A stretch of DNA of 64,000 bases, from the NCBI RefSeq assembly GCF_029931775.1, contig NC_079323.1, forward strand, positions 33,436,882 through 33,500,881. The letters are read 5' to 3'. The notes under the pieces were generated by a model that was given only the letters and a program-made list of their open reading frames with translations, ran no database searches and was not told the origin of the DNA. This stretch comes from Euleptes europaea. Taxonomy: Eukaryota; Chordata; Lepidosauria; Squamata; Sphaerodactylidae. Positions 46,071-55,939 of this stretch are shown here, one piece after another. The position numbers were made by a program, and so were the translations under genes. Position 1 is the first letter of the stretch. Each line of letters opens with the position of its first letter.

Positions 46071-46675
46071 ATTTACCTAGTAGTCATTTGCATTCTTGCT
46101 CTATATAACATCTGTTTATTAAATCTACATACTAGTTTGGATGGTGAGCCTGTTGAACCTAGGTTACGATGCCTGGGGTTATGTAATTTACATGTACAAA
46201 AAGCAAGTGTTATTATTAGGTGTTATTATTTTCTGCACAGAACAAGCCCCATTGTGATTGTGAACACTGGGGGAAAGGGTGCTACCTGCATTTATGTGCC
46301 CAATCACACTCAAGGCTAGGCAGAGCAGAAAGGCTCCTGGCATGCAGGACAGGAGGTAGTTAGGCCAAATTGCTGAATCATACTTTCCTTCAATTGCACA
46401 GCTTCCAGAAGTGGAAGTGCCTGGTGCTTCCAGTTTCCTGTAATTACTACAGTGTGTGGTGATCAAGGAAGCCGGAATGGAGTCATACAAGTCTCCCTTC
46501 AAGCAGAACTCTTGCTTTGGTAAAAACAGAAGTACAGGACTCTTGCTCTTCTACAAACTGCAGTTAAAACACCTGTTTTATTGGGCGGGCACACTGGTAA
46601 TTCCTGTAAGAGGCAAGCATGGTCTTCAAACTTGTTGGCTTGTCTGTGGGCCTTTCTTTTACTCTGGTCTGCTTC
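46071..46675. other. unassigned flank
   Basis: No feature recognised. Confidence 0.4.
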
Positions 46676-46835
46676 ATAAGAACACAAGAAAAGCCCTGCT
46701 GGATCAGACCAAGGCCCATCAAGCCCAGCAGTCTGTTCACACAGTGGCCAACCAGGTGCCTCTAGAAAGCCCCAAACAAGACGACTGCAGCAGCACCATC
46801 CTGCCTGTGTTCCAAAGCACCTAATAGAATAGGCA
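46676..46835 (-). mobile_element. CR1/L2-like LINE 3' end
   Basis: The plus strand CATAAGAACACAAGAAAAGC, CAGACCAAGGCCCATCAAGC and CACAGTGGCCAACCAGGTGC match 14075. Confidence 0.78.
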
Positions 46836-46895
46836 TCTATCTCCACGGGTGCAATTTTGTTTTCCTGTGCTATGGAGAAGCACACAATGAATAAG

Positions 46896-46975
46896 AACGA
46901 GCAGCGCAATTCTAAACAGAGCTATACTCTTTTAAGCCCACTGGCTTCAATAGATTTAGAAGGGTGCAATTCTAC
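46896..46975. repeat. short foldback MITE (GTGCAATCCT type)
   Basis: GAGCAGCGCAATTCTAAACA to GAAGGGTGCAATTCTACTTG; imperfect inverted halves. Confidence 0.5.
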
Positions 46976-47825
46976 TTGTGGTGGCATCATAGGGGACATT
47001 ACAGCATATGTTCTCTAGCTTTATTCTGTCTATATGAAGTGAGACACACGTAAACTGTGCCTTTTCAACCACAACCAATAGCGATGAAGCAGGCCATCCT
47101 TCAGAACCATCTCTTAGTCCTCCCTGGCTATTTATCTTGCATTCTGTACCAATGTAAAAGAAAGTTAATTACATAAACGGGAAGAAATTTAAAACGTTAA
47201 GTTGTGGGGTTGTTTTTTTTTGCCAAAGTAATTCTTTGTCGGAGTAATATTAAATTGCAGATCTCTGTCCTTCCCCTTCTCCAAAAACTGTTTATACTCT
47301 TTTGGGTTTCAGTAGCAAAGCACTGAGATGGCTGCATTACATGGCTCTACACAGACATCAATTCATCAAAGGAACAAGTACGGTATGCTGATTTATCAGA
47401 CATTAGTAAGCACTTTTGATCTTCCTTTGAGGAGACTGTTCTCAGGCTATTCAAAGGGCTGTGGCTTCTTTTCATGTGTAAAGAATAGCTATGTTGAAGG
47501 GAATATGCCAAGACAAAAGAAGGTTTAAGTAAAGCTATGTCTGTTAAATTAATCCTGAAAACTGCAGAAACAAATTGGGAATCGTAATAGGGGGAATTCT
47601 ATCACTCTAATCACTACTGCCAATTCTCTTAGGCCTTCTTTGGACAAAGCTTCTGCAGCTGTATATTCTTAGCTCTACTAAGATGAAAAAGTAACAGAAG
47701 ATTAAAAAAAAGATTTGCATCTTGTCTTGAGAGAAAGAACCATAGCCTGTGTCAATGCACCATCCACGCACTTAGGGCTATGAACAAACTTTAAAAATTT
47801 GACAGGTAAGGGAATATAGTCTGGA
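46976..47825. other. unassigned flank
   Basis: No feature recognised. Confidence 0.4.
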
Positions 47826-48120
47826 AGGTAAATGGTAAAGGTAGTCCCCTGTGCAAGCACCGGGTCATCACTGACCCGTGGGGTGACGTCACATCCCGAC
47901 ATTTACTAGGCATGTCTACAGGGTGGTTTGCCATTCCTTTCCCAGTCATCTACACTTTACCCCCAGCAAGCTGGGTGCTCACTTTATCAACCTCGGAAGG
48001 ATGGAAGGCTGAGTCAACCTTGAGCAGGCTACCTGAAACCAACTTCCATCGAGAACGAACTCAGGTCGTGAGTAGAGCTTTTGGCTGCAGTACGGGTTAC
48101 TACTCTGTACCGTGAGGCTC
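47826..48120 (-). mobile_element. tRNA-derived SINE (GTGGCGCAGAGTGGTAAG type), copy 2
   Basis: Same layout as 3297-3589. Its 3' end on the plus strand is GGTAAATGGTAAAGGTAGTC, the short pentamer/hexamer tail of the family. Confidence 0.82.
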
Positions 48121-49413
48121 TGGAAGAGTGGCCTAAAAATCCAATAAAATAAACAAATACAATAAATAAATAAATAAGAGAGAAATGCTGCACTGTGTAA
48201 TGATTGAGCCTAATATAAAATGTACATGGTGATGACCATCTAATCCCTCCTATTCAATTACCATTTTTCACAACAGAAGGCAATTTTCTGCAATCACCAC
48301 TGGGACACTGGTGTGGTGGGTGTTCTGGCAGGGCCATCCCACTGTCAGACCCAGATTAGAAATGTGAAAAGTACTGAGACAGAAAAAGGGTAGGGGCTGA
48401 GGTGAGGAGCAACACCTCAGTAACTAAGGTAGCAGAGTGCACCCACTACTGGCAAACAGTTCAGCAGGCATTTTGAACACGGGCCAACCCAAGTTCAACC
48501 TTAAAAGCAATCAACATTTCAAAATTACCACTGGGCTGCAATTAGGACATGTGTCAACTCATTCAACAAATCAGAACCATGTCCCCTCTCCACGCAAAAC
48601 ATCGCATGAAACAAACAACTGTGAGAGTCCATTCTAACTCTAATTTGCTAAGAAGCAAAGGAATACTTCCTACCAAACTGTAGTGAAAAACTACTTAAAC
48701 CAGCAACATGGGTAGAATAAGAAACACGTGAAGGTTATTTTGAAATATACTTACCCTGAACAACCAAAAATATTAAACTACAAAGAAATCCCAAGAAATA
48801 GAGGTCTGCTTTTAAAAAAACACACACAAAAAAAAACACCAAGAATGCCGAGGTTCTAAAGAATCAATTACGTGCTTCATAGAAGCACCAGTGTTTTTTA
48901 CCACTTTACACCCTCTCCTAAACCAAAACAGGCCACAAAACCAGCTGCCTGATGCATTAGTCATCCAAATTCAGTGTAATATAAAACATCCCTTTGGAGG
49001 AGGTTCAACATGTCCACTACAGCTTTCATTCATATCCTCAAAGCATTAACAATGCAGAAGAGAAAGGGGGTGTAGAGTTGTCGCATGATTGTCTTTTCCT
49101 AGAGATTTCTGAAATGAAGTTATCAATTTTGGCTATTGGCATAACGGCGTGATTATTTCGTTTCTGAACATCCTCTGTGGGAAGATTCTTCGTAAGGTCA
49201 TCATCTCTAGTTGCTTCATTAGAGTCACTGGCAAAGTTGAGGAGCTAAAAGTTAATAAAACTCTTATTGATTGCATGTCCCTATTCAGGAGTTCCAAGGA
49301 AATTAGATCTATAGATTTAGAAGACCTCTTTAAGATGGTGCTTAGATGTCTTTTTGCGTCCCATATTGAGCGCCATGCAGGGAAATGTCCTCTATATGGG
49401 AAAACAGTCAAAC
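48121..49413. other. unassigned flank
   Basis: No gene seen. An (AATA)n-like run is at 48150-48176. Overlapping frames at 49133-49427 on both strands have no recognisable motif. Confidence 0.4.
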
Positions 49414-49516
49414 AGACTCTGTTTTAAAATATTGTCGAAGGCTTTCACGGTCAGAGTTCATTGGTTCTTGTAGGTTATCCGGGCTGTGTAACCGTGGTCT
49501 TGGAATTTTCTTTCCT

Positions 49517-49551
49517 GACGTTTCGCCAGCAACTGTGGCAGGCATCTTCAG
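49517..49551 (-). ncRNA. hammerhead-like core, PLE-2 left arm
   Basis: The minus strand reads CTGAAGA, T, a GCC...GGC hairpin and GAAACGTC. GTC would be the cleavage triplet and the palindromic ACGT could serve as stem III between two RNA copies. AGGA after the cleavage triplet could pair with a TCCT before CTGAAGA, but here that position reads TACT. Confidence 0.5.
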
Positions 49552-49770
49552 AGTAGTAACACTGAAGGACAGTGTCTCTCAGTGTCAAGGGTGTAGAAAG
49601 AGTAATATATAGTCAGAAAGGGGTTGGGTTTGAGCTGAGTATTGTCCTGCAAAAGTATTGTCCTGTAAGTATCAAGATAATGTGCTAATGAGGGTATGGT
49701 ATGTTAATATGGAACCATTGTATCCTGAAGTGATCTGTTAATGTGTGTAATCCAAAACTAATCTGTATGG

Positions 49771-50240
49771 CTATTGTTGAATGTTGTCTTTGTCTGGAGG
49801 TTTTTTCAGGGCAGGAAGCCAAGCCTTATTCATTCTTAAACTCTCCTCTTTTCTGTTAAAGTTGTGCTGATGTTTGTGAATTTCAATGGCTTCTCTGTGC
49901 AATCTGACAAAATAGTTGGTAGAATTGTCCAGTCTTTCAGTGTCTTGGAATAAGACCCTGTGTCCTGTTTGCGTCAGTCCATGTTCAGCCACTGCTGATT
50001 TCTCAGGTTGGCCAAGTCTGCAGTATCTTTCATGTTCTTTTATCCTTGTTTGTATGCTGCGTTTTGTGGTCCCGATGTAAACTTCTCCACAGCTGCACGG
50101 TATACGATATACTCCTGCAGAGGTGAGGGGGTCTCTTTTGTCTTTTGTCTTTTGCTGATCGTAGCATTTGTTGTATTTTCTTGGTGGGTTTAAACACTGT
50201 TTGTAGGTTATGTTTTTTCAAAAGTTTCTCCATCCTATCA
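49771..50240 (-). pseudogene. PLE-2 ORF fragment with GIY-YIG endonuclease (left arm)
   Basis: Mirror copy of the right-arm coding end on the minus strand, with the same MEKLLKKHNLQTVFKPTKK start and the AEHGLTQTGHRVLFQDTER and HREAIEIHKH stretches. It differs from the right arm by a small duplication and scattered changes, so its frame is less continuous. Confidence 0.78.
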
Positions 50241-50255
50241 GTGACTCCTGATAGG

Positions 50256-50723
50256 ATGGAGAAACTTTTGAAAAAACATAACCTACAAACAGTGTTTAAA
50301 CCCACCAAGAAAATACAACAAATGCTACGATCAGCAAAAGACAAAAGAGACCCCCTCACCTCTGCAGGAGTATATCGTATACCGTGCAGCTGTGGAGAAG
50401 TTTACATCGGGACCACAAAACGCAGCATACAAACAAGGATAAAAGAACATGAAAGATACTGCAGACTTGGCCAACCTGAGAAATCAGCAGTGGCTGAACA
50501 TGGACTGACGCAAACAGGACACAGGGTCTTATTCCAAGACACTGAAAGACTGGACAATTCTACCAACTATTTTGTCAGATTGCACAGAGAAGCCATTGAA
50601 ATTCACAAACATCAGCACAACTTTAACAGAAAAGAGGAGAGTTTAAGAATGAATAAGGCTTGGCTTCCTGCCCTGAAAAACCTCCAGACAAAGACAACAT
50701 TCAACAATAGCCATACAGATTAG
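50256..50723 (+). pseudogene. PLE-2 ORF fragment with GIY-YIG endonuclease (right arm)
   Basis: 155 codons from the first Met after the palindrome centre (MEKLLKKHNLQTVFKPTKK) to TAG. It has GVYRIPCSCGEVYIGTTKR, a GIY-YIG-like core with the PLE-type CxC, then IKEHERY, a Glu in REAIEIHKH and a C-terminal KAWLPALK. This domain nicks target DNA in full PLEs. The open frame extends leftward to 50145 but that part is antisense to the left arm and not coding. The whole reverse transcriptase is missing. The left arm (about 49771-50240, minus) encodes the same domain less continuously. Confidence 0.82.
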
Positions 50724-50929
50724 TTTTGGATTACACACATTAACAGATCACTTCAGGATACAATGGTTCCATATTAACATACCATACCCTCATTAGCACA
50801 TTATCTTGATACTTACAGGACAATACTTTTGCAGGACAATACTCAGCTCAAACCCAACCCCTTTCTGACTATATATTACTCTTTCTACACCCTTGACACT
50901 GAGAGACACTGTCCTTCAGTGTTACTACT

Positions 50930-50964
50930 CTGAAGATGCCTGCCACAGTTGCTGGCGAAACGTC
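50930..50964 (+). ncRNA. hammerhead-like core, PLE-2 right arm
   Basis: Identical to the left-arm motif in mirror. Dimeric hammerheads of this form are known from PLE terminal regions (family knowledge). The one-base bulge before stem II makes activity uncertain. Confidence 0.5.
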
Positions 50965-51032
50965 AGGAAAGAAAATTCCAAGACCACGGTTACACAGCCC
51001 GGATAACCTACAAGAACCAAAGACTCTGTTTT

Positions 51033-53111
51033 CTTGCAGTTAGTTTTTGCATTTGGTTTAACGTCTGCTTTGTTTGCTTTATTTGCCTTATTTGCTTTGA
51101 TTTGCTTGCTTGTTTGTCTTTTTGCATGAGTCCAGTGACAGGAGAAAGGGGATGCAAAAACAGGAATCGCCAAGTCCTGGGACAGCCAAGATATATCTTG
51201 ATATCATACCAAGCTATTCCTATAATTACTTCTGATTAAATACTATCACCTGTAAGGTTGCCGTACTCGGAGGAATATCCTAATGCAGCTATATATTAAC
51301 CATTTCTTTAGCAGAAGCCATGACATACCCAAAACCAAGTGCACCCATCTAATGGCAGGCTACTATGATGAAAAATGCATTAATGCGCACCACAACACTT
51401 CTTTGCACAAGGTTGACAAGCTTTCCAACATCAAAAACATTTAAGCAACAGATATGAAAGACAACTTAATTCCTTTCTGAGTTAGAATTTACTGGCATAG
51501 GTGTCAGGACATGTTTCAGCTTTTTATACCACTGTATTCATATATGCTGCCTTGGGTGATTTCATAGGCTCATAAACCAATTACTTTCCTACATAAGAAA
51601 GTGCTTAAGGACCCAATACAGAGAAGGAAAAGGTGTTGATTTTACTTTCTAGCATCACTAATGAAATCTGAAGGATTTGTTCATCTTTCCCACTACAAAA
51701 TCCTGGGGATTTTTGTTGTTGTTTTGCTGCCTAAGACTCAAATGTAGTGTGACTTTATATGAAATGTCAGTTTCAACAGAGAGCTGTAATTAACACCACA
51801 AGCACACCTAATCGTTTGAGCAAGCACTTATCTAAAATGAGTTAATTTTGTTCCTATCAGATACAGACGTTTCTTGTATTTAAAAAATTACTCCTTTGCA
51901 GAATATCAGAAATAACAGACAACTCTGAGGAAGACATAACAAGTCAATACATATTTAAAGTTCAGTAGGAGACCGGGAGTTGACAGAAACCTCTGTAGCA
52001 AACATATGGATTACGATTACATACCTGTATAAACCACTTTTATCACATATGATTTATAACTTGAGTATAAGCAGACTTGCAATGGAACCTACATAATCCT
52101 ACAAATACTACTACAAACTTCATACATACCTGACTCCTAATAGAAGCTATACAGAACTTTTGATAACCATCTTCAAGATGGAACTGTGATCAAAATTGGT
52201 TTCAAAGATATCCCTTTTCCAACAGAAATTGCCACAAGAACACAGTACTGCCTTCATTTTATGGAATTCCATAATGTAGGCAAGGTTTTCCATTCATTAA
52301 ACTTCTGAGATGTGCAGGATGCCATTGACATAATTGGGAATTAGAAACTTTAAATCCTTTTCTAGAAACTGGGGGTGAGCAGGGTGAGTGGGGGGTGAGC
52401 ACAATATACTCTTCTACATGCACTTCTGTATTTTGCTGGTTATGCTTTAAGAAAAAACCAAACAGAAATTTAAACTCACCTGATATTAAAAAAAAAAAAA
52501 TTTAAGATTAATGTTTTTCAAAGGGGAAACAACATGCCAACACCGGAGTTATTTTCAACTGCGAGGGGGGGTTGCATTTTTAACTTGCACTGTTTTTGTG
52601 ATTTGAGATAGTTTAACAATTTGGAGGTTCCGTTAAAAGCCTATGAGAAACACTGATGTGATAAACACACACACAAAGTATGCCACTCAATATCCCATCC
52701 AATGCTTTTATTTAAAAAAAAATCCATATATCTACATCTGTATCATGTACTTAGAAAGCTAGAAACTATGCCTTTTCTAACCGTCAAAGAACACTGTGAC
52801 ACAACTGAGAGCATTATCAAAAACGGTGCCATGCATTATGAGTACAGCCAAAATCTTACTCGGTTTTCAAGCATGCTATGATGAATCAAGTATCATATTG
52901 TTTTCCCAGTTATGGGTGGGTAACCACACTCTGGTTAGAGGACCTGGGCAGAAATTTCACAATGGGGAGGGTATCATATCTTTTTTTCAGGATTTCTCTG
53001 ATTTGCTCTCAAAGCAGCAGCAACGACTGGATTTACTTGAAGCGTTTTGATGGCAAATCACTGACTCATGGTAAAGATGCAGTTGCTCCCCCCAAACCAA
53101 AATCAACCAAC
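51033..53111. other. unassigned flank
   Basis: About 2 kb without a recognised gene or repeat. 51050-51115 is a TTTG/TTTGC-rich low-complexity stretch. Confidence 0.4.
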
Positions 53112-53125
53112 AGTACAAACAGCAG

Positions 53126-53329
53126 TAGTAGAAAAGAGCAAGAGTCCAGTAGCACCTTAAGGACTAACAAAAATATTTTCTGGCAGGGTATGAGCTTTCT
53201 GAAGAAGTGAGCTGTCGCTCACGAAAGCTCATACCCTGCCAGAAAATATTTTTGTTAGTCTTTAAGGTGCTACTGGACTCTTGCTCTTTTCTACTACTGC
53301 AGACAGACTAACACGGCTACCCACTGTGA
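53126..53329 (+). mobile_element. Penelope-like 3' end, short head-to-head palindrome (PLE-3)
   Basis: Enclosed by a perfect 14-bp duplication AGTACAAACAGCAG (53112-53125, 53330-53343). Left arm ~53126-53198 and right arm ~53224-53296 are almost perfect inverted repeats (with CCAGTAGCACCTTAA and TGGCAGGGTATGAGCTTT). The centre 53199-53223 holds the unpaired hammerhead-like sequence. Only the right side continues to the 3' terminus CAGACAGACTAACACGGCTAC. No coding sequence. Attribution to PLEs rests on layout, duplication length and the ribozyme-like core. Confidence 0.75.
53199..53229 (+). ncRNA. hammerhead-like core, PLE-3
   Basis: CTGAAGA, an extra A, the stem GTGAGC...GCTCAC and GAAAGCTC. 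The stem II hairpin is the longest and most perfect of the set. The sequence after GAAA (GCTC) gives a different possible stem III. Confidence 0.45.
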
Positions 53330-53343
53330 AGTACAAACAGCAG

Positions 53344-54014
53344 GTTAAGAAGCAAAATTCCTTTCTTCAATTTGCAACGTAATATCTTGTGTGTGTGTAT
53401 TTGTCCAGCATGCTAGGCAGTTATATTATATTCCTCTCTATTACAAACCACCTGCCAGTGATAGAATAACATAATTGCACCAAATTTAATTCAGGCTACA
53501 TCGTAGCTGCTTAATCCAGATGTTTTAAACCGTATATACATATAGAAAAACTTTCCCCTCAAACCTACATTCCATACATGTTTTATGGTTAAAGCAATAC
53601 AAGAGGTGGCTGTCATCCTAGCCCTCTGAAATATTCTATAAGGAAACATTGCTGGGAATATTCTGAGACAAATTTTAGAAGAACTCAAATCCCCATTTGA
53701 AAAATAGTTTTTCTCCACAGCTCTACATTTGTACGTAATATAATACCCATCTCATAATCTTCATTTTCTAATTACAATAAAATAAACCTCCACCAGGGAG
53801 GCAAAGACAAAGCAGTAGACAAAATCCTGACCCTTTCAGGCCCACAGACCTGGATTCTATCCTTTGGAGCTATGTTGCTTTCCATTTTGTTCGGTTCCTC
53901 TACCAAAATTAAATTTCATCAACTAATTTAAAGAACTGCATTTTTAATTGTCCCCAAAGGAAAAAAAAACACACACACACATTAAAACAAGGTGTTGGAA
54001 ACAAACAAAAAAAA
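53344..54014. other. unassigned flank
   Basis: No feature recognised beyond short A-rich and CA runs near 53960. Confidence 0.4.
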
Positions 54015-54123
54015 GTTGGTTCTTGCAGGTTATCCGGGATATGTGACCGTGGTCTTGGTATTTTCTTTGACGTTTCGCCAGCAGCTGTGGCAGGCATCTT
54101 CAGAGGAGTAACACTGAAGGACA
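54015..54123 (-). mobile_element. PLE-2 family 3' end fragment
   Basis: Closely matches 49468-49577: GTTGGTTCTTGCAGGTTATC, CGTGGTCTTGGTATTTTCTT and the hammerhead-like core at 54069-54103. Before CTGAAGA it keeps TCCT on the minus strand, the base-pairing partner of AGGA seen in the other copy. A solo, strongly 5'-truncated insertion. Confidence 0.85.
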
Positions 54124-54620
54124 TTTAAGGCCTTATTTATTTAAAAACATTTCTACAGTGGCTTTCCACCCATTTCAGGTTTCAAAACATTAAAAAGTAT
54201 TTAAAACACAAATATATATTAAAAATTTAGAACAATTACAAAAAGCATATAAACACCAATGAACTCACAGCATGGAGGAGGACTACAAAGTGTTAGTTAG
54301 GGAACACCAAACGAACCAAAAAAGTCTTCACCCACTGGTGGAAGACAACCATAGAGGGAAACAAACATATTTCCCTGGACAGGGAGTTCCAAAGCTTTGG
54401 TGCCGTGACTGAGAAGAGCACCTTCTCCCGCAAGAAAAAGAAACTGTGAAGATGACTAGAGTGGGTGGGTAGGTTCATGCGGGAGAAGGTGCTCTTTCAG
54501 GTATGCTGGCCCCATGTAGGGTTTTAAAGATCAATATGGGCACTTTGAATTGGGCCTGGGAGCAAATTGAGAGCCAATGTAGATGGACCAAGATTGGAGT
54601 AATATGGTCCCTGTGATCCA
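54124..54620 (-). mobile_element. L2/CR1-like LINE 3'UTR
   Basis: The plus strand shows TTATTTAAAAACATTTCTAC, GACAGGGAGTTCCAAAGCTT, GGTATGCTGGCCCCATG, TTTGAATTGGGCCTGGGAGC and GTAATATGGTCCCTGTGATC, a complemented LINE 3'UTR. GCGGGAGAAGGTGCTCTT occurs inverted (near 54415 and 54479), giving a local hairpin. Confidence 0.6.
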
Positions 54621-54877
54621 CTTCAGCCAGCCTTCCCTCCCTGTTGGTGGAACATGCTGGCGCTGCTCATTCATTGTCTAAACCACAAACAAAGCAGCCA
54701 GTGGCAGGAAGCAGCAGTTGACATCAACTGGATAGTCTTGCACCCTCGTTGATGGGGGAAGGAAGAAGAAGAGCAGCAGCAGCGAATGGTTGTAATTGGC
54801 TGGAGGGGTCCTCCAGTCCTTGCTATTATTCTGCTGTTTAAAAGTAGAGGAGCAAGAAGCACCTGGCCCTGACCTGG

Positions 54878-55084
54878 ATAGCCCCAGGCTAGCCTGATCT
54901 CGTCACATCTCAGAAGCTAAGAAGGGTAGGCCCTGGTGAGTATTTGGATGGGCAACCTCCAAGGAATACCAGGGTGATGATGTGGAGGCAGGCACTGGCA
55001 AACTACCTCCAAACGTTTCTTGCCTTGAAAACTCCATGGAGTCACCATAGGTCAGGTGTGACTTGATGGCACACACACACATAC
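54878..55084 (+). mobile_element. 5S-rRNA-derived SINE, copy 3
   Basis: Head CAGGCTAGCCTGATCTCGTC, ATCTCAGAAGCTAAGAAGGG and TGGATGGGCAACCTCCAAGG (5S-like), then CTGGCAAACTACCTC, the Bov-B-like tail GTGTGACTTGATGGCACAC and a short CA run. It is the longest copy in the window. Confidence 0.85.
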
Positions 55085-55415
55085 AAGAGGCACCTGCACC
55101 CAGGCCTAAGTGGACCACGCAGAAGTACAGTGTCTGAGGGAACAACAGACCCTCCTGGAGAGGGGGGTCTCTGGAAACTACCATTGGATGCTAATTCCCA
55201 ATGATAGGCCTGTATCACACTACTACAGAAACTCTCGCACAAGTATATGTGACACGATCTTAGCAGCTAATTTCTTTCCACTCATGATGGTTGGATCCAA
55301 TCTATCACTTACAAAGTAAAGAAACTACAGGATACAACCACCAGTGGACAACAAGAAATTGCTAAAACCTATTAACAAGGTTTACAATCAACTTAAATCC
55401 TGACCTTTTAACATA
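55085..55415. other. unassigned flank
   Basis: No feature recognised. Confidence 0.4.
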
Positions 55416-55692
55416 GGCTGTTACCACACTAGGTATTCCCAGCGATGTATCAAGAGTTTGGAAACGTTATAAAAAACATCACTTTAAAAGGATTTTTGGA
55501 TGCCACAGCTAAATAATGGTTGGAAGACGTCTTCACAGCTAAAGGGGCCAAACAAAGTGCGAACAGTATTTTTTATAACAGTTTCAAACTCTTAATACAT
55601 CGGTGGGAATACATTAAAAGTACGAACAGAATTTTTTATAACATTTCCAAACTCTTGATACATCACTGGGAATACCTAGTGTGGTAACAGCC
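55416..55692. mobile_element. foldback MITE (GGCTGTTACCACACTAGG ends)
   Basis: Ends GGCTGTTACCACACTAGGTA and TACCTAGTGTGGTAACAGCC are perfect inverted repeats. They continue as TATTCCCAG, ATGTATCAAGAGTTTGGAAA and TTATAAAAAA. A third partial copy of the arm sits just inside the right end. ATA flanks both sides, a possible 3-bp duplication. It lies ~250 bp before the FILIP1L first coding exon. Confidence 0.8.
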
Positions 55693-55939
55693 ATAGTCTC
55701 AGTTAAGTGGCCTGACAGGAACAGCAACCATGAACAGTATAACAGCTGCACTTCAGCAATTTTCCAAAGGGTTGCTGAATGCACCTCACTTCACAGGCAT
55801 CTCAAAAAGTGTCTTGGGTCAGCCTCATTACTATGTAAAGAGATTGTGACATGAGATACCAGACCCGAGGCACATTCAGCCGTGCATTAACCTGCAAGGT
55901 TATTATTTTGACCATTTATTTTTCATCTTCCCTCACCAG
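55693..55939. other. sequence upstream of the FILIP1L first coding exon
   Basis: AT-rich; ends in the pyrimidine tract and CACCAG that make a plausible splice acceptor. I see no TATA box or CpG island, so a promoter directly here is not supported. Confidence 0.5.

Larger units (their letters stand above)
49426..51020. mobile_element. Penelope-like element, near-perfect head-to-head palindrome (PLE-2)
   Basis: Enclosed by a perfect 12-bp duplication AGACTCTGTTTT (49414-49425, 51021-51032). The left arm (49462-50240, minus sense) and right arm (50249-51019, plus sense) are nearly identical inverted repeats around the 8-bp centre GTGACTCC. Each arm holds the same 5'-truncated end of a PLE: last part of the ORF with a GIY-YIG-type endonuclease, then a ~300-bp 3'UTR with a hammerhead-like core. 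Only the left arm keeps the last ~36 bp of the 3' end. Arms this alike imply a young copy or one made from a single template. It belongs to a different PLE family from 5867-8523. Confidence 0.9.

Noticed and set aside
49133-49427. Overlapping 92-codon frames on opposite strands
   Set aside because: Near-mirror open frames without a known motif, splice context or codon signal; probably chance.
50030-50359. 109-codon minus-strand frame across the palindrome centre
   Set aside because: Half of it is sense left-arm PLE and half antisense right-arm; a palindrome by-product.
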